A stretch of 57,772 bases of DNA from Verrucomicrobiota bacterium. GTDB lineage: Bacteria > Verrucomicrobiota > Verrucomicrobiia > Limisphaerales > SIBE01. Under the pieces are notes generated by a model. The model was given only the letters and a program-made list of their open reading frames with translations, had not been told where the DNA came from and ran no database searches. Numbering within the stretch: position 1 is the first letter of the stretch; every line of letters starts with the position of its first letter. The stretch covers positions 1 through 57,772 of the forward strand of contig VHDE01000023.1 in the NCBI GenBank assembly GCA_016871515.1. Direction: 5' to 3'. The translations under genes and the position numbers were made by a program. Shown here one piece after another: positions 25,831 to 33,604 of the stretch.

Positions 25831-28800
25831 ATGCAAAGTTCGTCGGAAAAGTCTTGTCGTTTCGGGGCGGCGAAAATGCTGCTGGTGGCGGCAGCCTTTG
25901 TTCTCGCGGCTCAGGCTCGGGCTGAGGAATTTGATTTCTTCGAAAGCAGGATTCGCCCGGTGCTGGTTGAACACTGCTACAAGTGTCACAGCTCTCAGAG
26001 CGAAGAGGTGAAAGGGGGGCTGTTGCTCGACTCGAAATCAAACCTCCTCAAAGGCGGTGAACAGGGTCTCGTTATTACTCCGGGCGATGCCGAGAAAAGC
26101 CGTTTGATCGAAGCGATTCGTTACCGCAATCCCGATCTGCAAATGCCGCCCAAGCGGAAGCTCACCGATCAACAGATCGAAGACTTCATCGTCTGGGTGA
26201 ATATGGGCGCGCCAGACCCAAGGTCCGAAAACGTCACCAACGCCCTCTCACGCATCACGCCTCTCGCATCACGTGTCACATCCCACTGGTCTTTCCAGCC
26301 GGTGCGGCATCCCCCGATCCCGGCCGTTCAGGACACTTCTTGGCCAAACACACCGGTCGATTCTTTCATTCTCGAAAAACTTGAATTAAACCGGCTTTCT
26401 CCCGCCCCGTTAGCTGACAAGCGAACGTTGCTTCGCCGGGTCACGTTCGATTTGACGGGTTTGCCGCCGACGTCGCAGGAGATGGACGATTTCATGGCCG
26501 ACGCTTCGTTGGAAGCCTATGCCAAGGTTGTGGACCGATTGTTGGCTTCGCCGCGTTATGGAGAACGTTGGGGCCGGCATTGGCTGGACGTGGCGCGGTA
26601 TGCGGACACAAAAGGCTATGTCTATGGCGATCGCGAAGAGCCACGCTTTGTCCATTCCTATGTTTATCGGGATTGGGTGATTCGCGCGTTCAATGAAGAC
26701 CTCCCGTACAATCAATTTCTCCTGCAACAAATCGCCGCCGACCAGTTGACTTCCAGCGCTAAGACCGCGGCTTCGGAGGAACCGGATGCGCTCGCTGCGA
26801 TGGGCTTCCTAACCTTGGGCCGTCGGTTTCTGGGCGTGGCGCACGACATCATCGACGACCGTATTGATGTCGTGATGCGCGGAACGCAAGCATTGACCGT
26901 CGGCTGCGCCCGTTGCCACGATCATAAGTTCGATCCAATCCCGATCGCCGATTATTATTCGCTCTACGGCATCTTCGCCGGTTGCACCGAGAAGATGGTT
27001 TCGCTTCGGACGCCCCCCGAAGCGAGTGAGGCGCATCTCCAATACGAGAAGGGCTTTCGTGAACGCGTCGATAAGTTCAACCAGACGATGGAAAGGAAAC
27101 GCCAAGAGTTTTCCAATCGCTTTCGCTCCAAAGCCGCCGATTACCTCGTCGCCGTTCTCGATGTAAAGAAGCTTCCGACCGAAGAGCATTACGAAATTCG
27201 CGGCCCGGATGACCTTAACCCCGCGATCGTGCGAAATTGGGAGAATTACCTGCTTCAAACCAAGCGGGAGTTTCATCCCGTGTTTGCGGTTTGGCACGCA
27301 TTGGAATCGTTGCCGAAAGAACTCTTTGCCAGCAAAGCGGCTGAGGTTATCGAGCGGCTGGCACGCAGCGATGCATTGTCCAATCGCGTCAATGCCGCTG
27401 TTGTCCAAGCGCTCAATGAGAATCGGCCACCGGCCACGATGCGCGGCGCCGCCGAGCGTTACGGCAAATTATTCGCCAGTGTTCATCAGCGCTGGCAGGC
27501 GATGGTGCAGGCCGCGACGACCAACAAGACGGCTTTGCCAGCGGCTCTGCCCGATCCGCATCTAGAGGAAGTTCGACAGGTTCTCTACGGACCAAACGCG
27601 CCTGTGAACATTCCTCGACTCGCCGCCGCAGACATGGAGTGGTACTTCGACGAACCATCTCGCGTTGAAATGATGAAGCTCCATGCGGAGATCGAGCGAT
27701 GGATCATCAAATCACCGGGTGCGCCGCCGCACTCTGTTATTTTGGAGGACCGTCCGACGCAGAAGAATCCGCGCGTCTTTCTGCGAGGTAATCCTGCAAA
27801 TAAAGGCGACGAAGTCCCGCGCCAGTTTCTTGGAATTGTGGCCGGTGCGAATCGGAAACCATTTGAAATTGGCAGCGGACGTCTGGAACTCGCGCGCGCT
27901 ATTGCGGACCCAAATAATCCGCTGACGGCGCGCGTCATGGTCAACCGAATCTGGCTGCATCATTTCGGGGAGGGCCTGGTTCGGACGCCGAGCGATTTCG
28001 GAACGCGTAGCGACCCACCCAGCCATCCGGAACTGTTGGATTGGCTGGCTCGGTGCTTTATGACGAACGGGTGGTCGATCAAAAATATGCATCGACTCCT
28101 CCTGTTTTCAAAAGTTTATCAGCAGCGCAGCGACGTTGCTCCGGAGCCGTCTGTTGATCCCCAGAACCGCTTCCTCTGGAAAATGAATCGCCAGCGCCTC
28201 GATTTTGAGACATTGCGCGATTCATTGCTGGCGACCTCAGGAGAACTCAATCTGAAAGGCGCCGGGCCGCCAGAGGAATTGTTCAAGCAACCCATCAGCC
28301 AGCGCCGCACGGTTTACGGCCTAATCGACCGCCAGTTTTTGCCGGGCTTGTTTCGTGTCTTCGATTTTGCGAATCCCGACATGCACAGTCCGCAACGGTC
28401 CGACACGACGGTGCCGCAGCAAGCGCTCTTTTTCATGAATAGTCCTTTTGCGGTCGAGCGAGCGCGGGCTTTGCTGAATCGCAGCGAGATCGCTTCTGAG
28501 ACTAATCCCGAGGAACGTCTTCAACGACTCTATCGGACTGCTTATCAGCGCACCGCAACGCCGCAGCAACTGGCCTTTGGTTTGAACTTTTTGAGAACCG
28601 CTGGAACCGAACCGCGCTACGAACCTCCGCCACCACCGGTTTCCGCGTGGGAGTACGGATATGGGGAGTACAATGACTCGGCCAAACGCGTCGAGAACTT
28701 TCATCGGTTGCCTCACTTCACCGGTGATGCATGGCAAGGCAGCGAGAAATGGCCTGACGAAAAACTAGGTTGGGTTCGGTTGACCGCGGCAGGCGGTCAC

Positions 28801-29244
28801 GCTGGTAACGATCTCAAACATTCCGCAGTTCGCCGATGGAGAGCACCTTTCACCGGCCGGGTCACCATTACGGGCCCGATCAAACACGATCACGCGGCAG
28901 GCGATGGAATTCGGGCGCGCCTCGTCTCAAGTCGGCATGGTCAATTAGGCGATTGGACGCTGCACAAGAGCGCGGCGGAACCGAAGCTCGAACCCATTGA
29001 GGTCATGAAAGGTGACAAGATCGATTTCGTCGTTGATTTTCGAGCGAACCTGAACAGCGACGATTTTGCTTGGGCGCCAATTATTAAAGTTGCGGGACCG
29101 CACACTGGCGCGGATTACGCCACGGAATGGAGCGCGAAAAAAGAATTCAGCGGTCCGCCTCCGCAACCTCCCAAGCCGCTCAATGCCTGGGAACAGTTTG
29201 CTCAGGTCTTGCTTTTATCAAACGAATTCATGTTCGTTGATTAA
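25831..29244 (+). CDS. Planctomycete-type cytochrome c + DUF1549 + DUF1553 protein
   Basis: 1137 residues from the ATG at 25831 (MQSSSEKSCRFG...); the frame is open further upstream. Signal peptide, then a cytochrome domain with heme site CYKCH (about 49-53), then DUF1549 (WGRHWLDVARYADTKGY, CARCHDHKFDPIP) and DUF1553 (NPLTARVMVNRIWLHHFGEGLV). The last 200 residues are an added beta-rich module containing 'WRAPFTGRVTITGPIKHDHA'. Such proteins are frequent in PVC bacteria and linked to polysaccharide breakdown, but their biochemistry is unproven. A short repeat lies in the linker near 26247-26285. Confidence 0.88.
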   Translation: MQSSSEKSCRFGAAKMLLVAAAFVLAAQARAEEFDFFESRIRPVLVEHCYKCHSSQSEEVKGGLLLDSKSNLLKGGEQGLVITPGDAEKSRLIEAIRYRNPDLQMPPKRKLTDQQIEDFIVWVNMGAPDPRSENVTNALSRITPLASRVTSHWSFQPVRHPPIPAVQDTSWPNTPVDSFILEKLELNRLSPAPLADKRTLLRRVTFDLTGLPPTSQEMDDFMADASLEAYAKVVDRLLASPRYGERWGRHWLDVARYADTKGYVYGDREEPRFVHSYVYRDWVIRAFNEDLPYNQFLLQQIAADQLTSSAKTAASEEPDALAAMGFLTLGRRFLGVAHDIIDDRIDVVMRGTQALTVGCARCHDHKFDPIPIADYYSLYGIFAGCTEKMVSLRTPPEASEAHLQYEKGFRERVDKFNQTMERKRQEFSNRFRSKAADYLVAVLDVKKLPTEEHYEIRGPDDLNPAIVRNWENYLLQTKREFHPVFAVWHALESLPKELFASKAAEVIERLARSDALSNRVNAAVVQALNENRPPATMRGAAERYGKLFASVHQRWQAMVQAATTNKTALPAALPDPHLEEVRQVLYGPNAPVNIPRLAAADMEWYFDEPSRVEMMKLHAEIERWIIKSPGAPPHSVILEDRPTQKNPRVFLRGNPANKGDEVPRQFLGIVAGANRKPFEIGSGRLELARAIADPNNPLTARVMVNRIWLHHFGEGLVRTPSDFGTRSDPPSHPELLDWLARCFMTNGWSIKNMHRLLLFSKVYQQRSDVAPEPSVDPQNRFLWKMNRQRLDFETLRDSLLATSGELNLKGAGPPEELFKQPISQRRTVYGLIDRQFLPGLFRVFDFANPDMHSPQRSDTTVPQQALFFMNSPFAVERARALLNRSEIASETNPEERLQRLYRTAYQRTATPQQLAFGLNFLRTAGTEPRYEPPPPPVSAWEYGYGEYNDSAKRVENFHRLPHFTGDAWQGSEKWPDEKLGWVRLTAAGGHAGNDLKHSAVRRWRAPFTGRVTITGPIKHDHAAGDGIRARLVSSRHGQLGDWTLHKSAAEPKLEPIEVMKGDKIDFVVDFRANLNSDDFAWAPIIKVAGPHTGADYATEWSAKKEFSGPPPQPPKPLNAWEQFAQVLLLSNEFMFVD
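26247..26285. repeat. In-frame 'cgcatcacg' microrepeat in the cytochrome-DUF1549 linker
   Basis: The sequence tctcacgcatcacgcc followed by tctcgcatcacgtgtcac contains two near copies of 'tc-cgcatcacg'. It resembles the 'gcatcacgtttcacgc' array in the intergenic region at about 23079-23125. It encodes SRITPLASRVTSH between the cytochrome and DUF1549 domains. Confidence 0.5.
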
Positions 29245-29245
29245 A

Positions 29246-29342
29246 GGCAGGACAGGCGTCTCGCCTGTCCGCGGTTGCATTGTAATACTCTTTCAAGAGT
29301 GATCGCGAACTGCGGCGAGACAGGCGAGACGCCTGTCCTGCC
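29246..29342. repeat. Inverted-repeat element, 'aggacaggcgtctcgcctgtc' family
   Basis: Left arm ggcaggacaggcgtctcgcc and right arm ggcgagacgcctgtcctgcc are near-perfect reverse complements separated by about 50 bp, and each arm is itself palindromic (gacaggcg/cgcctgtc). It starts 2 bp after the cytochrome gene stop. Other copies: 33520-33586, 41011-41081 and a single arm at 57139-57165. Confidence 0.85.
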
Positions 29343-29415
29343 CGTTCAATGGCGTTGCGGCATGGTCCCGACAATTTCCGTTGAATTATCAGAACCTAGG
29401 CCTATCGTGCTTTCG

Positions 29416-30282
29416 ATGAATGTTGTATCCTCATCTTCCTCGGGCCGCTCGAAATCGTCCGGCATTTCTCTTGTTCACCGGTCCTTTTTCGGCTTCACGC
29501 TGATCGAGCTTCTGGTCGTCATCGCCATCATCGCGGTGCTCGCCGGAATGCTTCTTCCAGCGCTTTCGCAGGCCAAAGAAAAAGCGAAGCAATCAAGCTC
29601 CCTCAACAATCTTCGACAGATCGGCATTTCCCTCTTTCTTTATTCCGATGACTTTTCAGATCGCCTTCCGCCGCCCGAATTTGATCCCGCCCGAATTCCC
29701 GGTTCTAATCCCTGGCCCGGCTATTTGATGTATTGGGATCCTGGCCGACAAAACCAGCCTGCTCGGTCACAGGCCGCCGTCGGGGTTGGTTACCTTCATA
29801 GCCTTGGTTATCTCAAGGATCCGGGAACGTGGTAATGTCCGAGTTTGAAGCACGCTCCAGGGCTTCGGGTGGTATTCGAGAACAAATACTTCGAAAGCGC
29901 CAAAGTTCCCTGGCGGATGCACTCCGTGGACGGTCAAGTCAACACGACCTACACCTGCTTTTCGCAAACAGACGTGCCCTCCATTAGGCCGGCCGAAGCC
30001 GCCAAAGGCTGGACTCAAGTGGCGTCAAAACAATCGCAGTTGAGCGCGCCACGATCGATCATGACGGACCTGATCTACACCTGGGGAACATTGGCCCATA
30101 CGAGTGGGAAAAATCCGTATGGAGTGAACGTGCTGTGGGGAGACGGCCATATCAATTTCTGCACTATCAAAGCCGCATTTGATAGGAAGCTGTGGGGTGC
30201 CACCGGCGCTAATCCCACGAGCCAGACACCTGGCGACAACGCGTCGAGCTGGCGGACAATTGTCTCCTTCTTGCGGCCTTAA
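29416..30282 (+). pseudogene. H-X9-DG-type prepilin broken by one in-frame stop
   Basis: The gene starts at the ATG at 29416 (or 29368) and has [22 protein letters not shown] and '[19 protein letters not shown]'. The frame reads ...LKDPGTW, then TAA (29833-29835), then CPSLKHAPG... and continues open in the same frame to 30282 with 'GVNVLWGDGHINF' near the end. Intact family members usually have an aromatic residue before 'CPS', so TAA probably replaces TAT/TAC (Tyr). A single base change, not a frameshift, explains the break. A sequencing error is also possible. Confidence 0.75.
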
Positions 30283-30302
30283 GCGTTCCAGACCGATTAA
30301 TC

Positions 30303-30411
30303 GGAGCGCAGCGTTTACGCTGTAGAAACGGGAAATTCCGAGGCGGTCTCGAATCAAGTTCAAACGCGTTCGTGTGTACGCGCGCTTCTGCAAGCGTAAA
30401 CGCTGCGCTCC
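30303..30411. repeat. Inverted-repeat element, 'ggagcgcagcgtttacgctg' family
   Basis: Left arm ggagcgcagcgtttacgctg and right arm cgtaaacgctgcgctcc flank about 70 bp. It sits between the converging prepilin pseudogene and the prepilin at 30437-31237, where it may act as a two-way terminator. A longer copy is at 32365-32535. Confidence 0.8.
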
Positions 30412-30436
30412 TACTATAGCTAGCGCGCCAGCAAGG

Positions 30437-31237
30437 CTACCGATAGCGGGGATCAAAATAGATGCGGTTGAGAGTATTTCGACCGCTCAGGATTTCAGTC
30501 ATTTTGTTCCGGGTAATGCTCTCGACGCGCCCATCGACAAATCCGGTGTTTACATCCCCATTGTGCGCGAAGAAGGCGCTTGTCTTTGCATTGGTGCGCG
30601 GAATTACGCTTGCGTTGTGCATGGTTTCGGGAACTTCCTGGATGAGACAAACCTTCTGCGCCGGCGTGATGATCGTCGTCGTTTGAATGCCACGCGCGGC
30701 GCCGATTCGATTCTCCGTCAAGCTCGCACGGGCATCCATCCACCCATTCATGCTGTAATTCACGCGCAGCGCCCGGCCGAGCGGGCCTGTGCTCGGACAT
30801 TGATACGCCGGAAATGCGTTGGTGAACCCCTCGCTATAGGGAAGCACTCGCGGCAAGCTCATGACACAGGTGAAAATTGAGCCTGATTCCGCGTGATGAC
30901 CAAAGCCAGGCAACGCCCAGATCCGGCGATCGGTCGTGTGTTCCGAGGGCTGCCCACCGAAGACCCAGTCTGGCAAATACTGGGGATCAGCGTTAGCGCG
31001 AGCGACATCTCCAGGCCAAGGAAGGTGCTCGTTGTTTTCATCCGCGTACAACAGCATCCCGAGTGACAATTGCCGAAGATTATCTTTGCACGTCATCGAG
31101 CGCCCGCTCTCTTTGGCCTTGGGTAAAGCCGGCAGCACTGTCGCGGCCAGGATCGCCAGGATCGCGATAACGACAAGCAACTCAACAAGCGTGAAAGCGG
31201 AAATGGTTCGTCGCTTCTGGAGCGGCGTGAGCGGCAT
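30437..31237 (-). CDS. H-X9-DG pseudopilin-like protein
   Basis: 266 residues from the ATG at 31237 ([10 protein letters not shown]), giving a leader of about 14 residues before [20 protein letters not shown]; the frame is open to 31324. It is followed by '[21 protein letters not shown]' and, near the C-terminus, [12 protein letters not shown], an exact H-X9-DG signature. Orphan prepilin-like proteins of this type are numerous in Verrucomicrobia and Planctomycetes; their job is not known. Probably an inner-membrane anchored, periplasmic protein. Confidence 0.87.
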   Translation of the reverse strand: MPLTPLQKRRTISAFTLVELLVVIAILAILAATVLPALPKAKESGRSMTCKDNLRQLSLGMLLYADENNEHLPWPGDVARANADPQYLPDWVFGGQPSEHTTDRRIWALPGFGHHAESGSIFTCVMSLPRVLPYSEGFTNAFPAYQCPSTGPLGRALRVNYSMNGWMDARASLTENRIGAARGIQTTTIITPAQKVCLIQEVPETMHNASVIPRTNAKTSAFFAHNGDVNTGFVDGRVESITRNKMTEILSGRNTLNRIYFDPRYR

Positions 31238-31437
31238 GACTCGTATGCGTCCTTCGAACGGAGCAAGGTAGGAGTAAAAGAAAGTCTGCTTTGGAACAAG
31301 TGTGCTTCTGACTGCACACCTCAATTCGGCCGCGCAGACTCAAAATCTGCGCTGCGCTAAACACGTTGGACGTGTTCGACGCCTGTCCTGCGCTTTTGCG
31401 CTCGACTCGGACGCAGCGAGCTGTAGCAAATCATTCC

Positions 31438-32328
31438 GTGCGCATTTGCGTGATCTTCAATCCGTGTGCGAAAGGCGAGAAAGCAAAACGGTTTCGCGAC
31501 CAATTAGCAACTATCGCTTCGCACTCCGCGATCAAGCCAACGCTTGCGCCTGGAGGCGGCCGCTTTCTCGCAGCCGAGGCCGTGCGAGAAGGCTTTGACA
31601 CAATTGTTGCAGCCGGAGGCGATGGCACACTAAATGAAGCGCTAAATGGCATCGCGGACGAACCCGAAGCACTCGCCGATGTCCGGCTCGCAGTGTTGCC
31701 GGTCGGCACGGTGAATGTTTTCGCGCGTGAAATAGGGATGCCCCTCAAGTTGACGGCTGCCTGGGAAACCATCCTGCGCGGTCGCGAGACTTCCATTGAT
31801 CTGCCCCAAATGCAATTCAGCGCCGAAGGCCAAGCATGCCAGCGTCATTTCATCCAGATGGCCGGGGCCGGTTTGGACGCACAAGCGATTGCCTTAGTCG
31901 ATTGGAAGTTGAAACGGAGTATCGGTCAGTTCGCTTACATGATCGCGGGATTGAAAGCTATGCGTGGCAAACTCACAGCCATTCGAGTTAGCCATGGCTC
32001 GACCAGCGCTTCCGGTGAATTGGTTCTCTTGGGCAACGGCCGATATTACGGCGGCGAATTGCCAGTTTTTCACCGCGCTAGCTACCGCGATGGTTTGCTG
32101 GACATTTGCGTTTTCCCGAAGGTGAATTGGTTTGTGCTCGCCCGATACTTTTGGGGGTTCCTCTCGCAACGCCTGTTCAAGCCGGGCAACGACCCTTATT
32201 TCCAGGCGCCGTCAGTCAATCTCGAAAGCGACTCTGCGGCGCGGTTCGAGTTGGACGGCGAGAATGTCGGACATTTGCCCGCGACCTGCTCCATCCAACG
32301 CCAGGGCTTAAGGATAATAATCCCATAA
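31438..32328 (+). CDS. Diacylglycerol/sphingosine kinase family lipid kinase
   Basis: 296 residues from the GTG at 31438, just before the first conserved strand VRICVIFNPCAKG; the frame is open to a TTG at 31366. The kinase signature 'IVAAGGDGTLNEALNGI' (GGDGT) and 'LAVLPVGTVNVFAREIGMP' (PxGTxNxFA) are clear, and the C-terminal domain has 'ELDGENVGHLP'. It is expected to phosphorylate diacylglycerol or a related lipid. The start is uncertain because no good ribosome site was seen. Confidence 0.88.
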   Translation: MRICVIFNPCAKGEKAKRFRDQLATIASHSAIKPTLAPGGGRFLAAEAVREGFDTIVAAGGDGTLNEALNGIADEPEALADVRLAVLPVGTVNVFAREIGMPLKLTAAWETILRGRETSIDLPQMQFSAEGQACQRHFIQMAGAGLDAQAIALVDWKLKRSIGQFAYMIAGLKAMRGKLTAIRVSHGSTSASGELVLLGNGRYYGGELPVFHRASYRDGLLDICVFPKVNWFVLARYFWGFLSQRLFKPGNDPYFQAPSVNLESDSAARFELDGENVGHLPATCSIQRQGLRIIIP

Positions 32329-32364
32329 ATGACCCCGACTCCATCATTTGCATCTGCAAGGAGA

Positions 32365-32535
32365 GGCGCGATTACACCTGTCGGTCAGGGAGCGCAGCGT
32401 TTACGCTGCAGAATGTGGAATTGTCGGACGGCTCGAAACTTTTCGGAACGTTTCGACTCTGCGAAACGTTTCTGCGGCGTAAACGCGCGTAAACGCTGCG
32501 GTCCCGCTTGACCGACGGTTTCAATCGCGCCCTGC
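32365..32535. repeat. Long inverted-repeat element between lipid kinase and isomerase genes
   Basis: Nested arms: 'ggcgcgattacacctgtcgg' faces the reverse complement of 'ccgacggtttcaatcgcgcc', and inside them 'ggagcgcagcgtttacgctg' faces 'cgtaaacgctgcggtcc'. The core matches the element at 30303-30411. It fills most of the 290-bp gap 32329-32618, in which no gene is seen. Confidence 0.75.
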
Positions 32536-32618
32536 CAGGTGCTCTTAATGGGCAACGAAATTTTTCTTTGACAGGCTTGCGCTTTGGGGCTGCTATTCGC
32601 CAAAACTCACATTGACTT

Positions 32619-33500
32619 ATGCCATCAATCTCTCATCTGATCCGCACCGCGTGCATTAGCCTGGCCGTATCGACTGCTGCCACTCTTTCGGCAGAAGTGA
32701 GCATTCCGGAAACACATAAGATCGGCGGTTTCGCGCTTGGCACGCAGGCTTACACGTTCCATCGGTTCACCGCTTTTGAAGCGATCGAAAAAACCGCGCA
32801 AGCCGGCGGCCGTTGCATCGAGTTTTATCCGGGCCAGAAACTGAGTTCGGAAGAACCGAACGTGCAGCTGCACCATAACGCGACGGACGAAGTGATCGAC
32901 AAGATCAAAGCCAAGTTGAAGAAGCATGACATTCTCGCCGTGAATTATGGAGTCGTTGGCCTGCCGAACGATGAAAAAGAATGCCGCAAAGTCTTCGAGT
33001 TTGCGAAAAAGCTCGGATTACGGGCCGTGACGTCAGAAGCCAAAGCTGACGCTATGGATCTGATCGAAAAACTGGTCAAGGAATACGATATCATGATGGC
33101 CATTCACAATCATCCGCCGCGTCCGAGGGATCCAAATTACAAGCATTGGGACCCGAATTATATTTTGTCGCTCGTGAAAGGACGCGACCGCCGTCTCGGA
33201 TCATGCGCTGATACGGGGCATTTCGTTCGCGCCGGGATCAAACCCGTGGACGCGCTCAAGATTCTGGAGGGGCGAGTCATCAGCACGCACTTGAAGGATG
33301 TGGCGCCGTTTGCTCCGACCGGGCACGACGCGCCGTTCGGCACGGGAACATCGGATATCCCTGGAATCCTGGAGGAGCTAAAGCGCCAAAACTTTCAGGG
33401 AAACGTTTCGATCGAATACGAATACAACCTCGAACATTCAGTGCCTGACGTCGCGCAATGCGTCGGATTCGTCCGCGGTTACACCGCGGCGAGACGGTAA
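32619..33500 (+). CDS. Exported sugar phosphate isomerase/epimerase-like TIM-barrel protein
   Basis: 293 residues with a signal peptide (about 1-25, ending TLSAE). The body shows the xylose-isomerase-like TIM-barrel pattern: 'GTQAYTFHRFTAFEAIEKTAQ', 'RCIEFYPG', 'MMAIHNHPPRPRDP', 'GSCADTGHFVRAG', 'ISTHLKDVAPF' and 'VSIEYEYN'. The His, Asp and Glu residues in these motifs would bind a divalent metal. The substrate is unknown; the export signal suggests sugar chemistry in the periplasm, which is common in PVC bacteria. Confidence 0.87.
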   Translation: MPSISHLIRTACISLAVSTAATLSAEVSIPETHKIGGFALGTQAYTFHRFTAFEAIEKTAQAGGRCIEFYPGQKLSSEEPNVQLHHNATDEVIDKIKAKLKKHDILAVNYGVVGLPNDEKECRKVFEFAKKLGLRAVTSEAKADAMDLIEKLVKEYDIMMAIHNHPPRPRDPNYKHWDPNYILSLVKGRDRRLGSCADTGHFVRAGIKPVDALKILEGRVISTHLKDVAPFAPTGHDAPFGTGTSDIPGILEELKRQNFQGNVSIEYEYNLEHSVPDVAQCVGFVRGYTAARR

Positions 33501-33519
33501 GGCAGGCCTTCTCGCGCAG

Positions 33520-33586
33520 TAGGACAGGCGTCTCGCCTGTCTGGGACCTTTCAGGTTTCGCCAAGACAGGCGAGACGCCTGTCCTA
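33520..33586. repeat. Inverted-repeat element between convergent genes
   Basis: taggacaggcgtctcgcctg and caggcgagacgcctgtccta are perfect reverse complements flanking 27 bp. The element fills the gap between the converging isomerase-like gene (stop 33500) and protease gene (stop 33605), so it could end both transcripts. Same family as 29246-29342. Confidence 0.88.
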
Positions 33587-33604
33587 CCCATCAGCAAGTC
33601 CGTC

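Noticed and set aside
29246..33586. Inverted repeats as a CRISPR array
   Set aside because: Arms are palindromic, copies are kilobases apart and spacing is irregular; no direct-repeat/spacer pattern.
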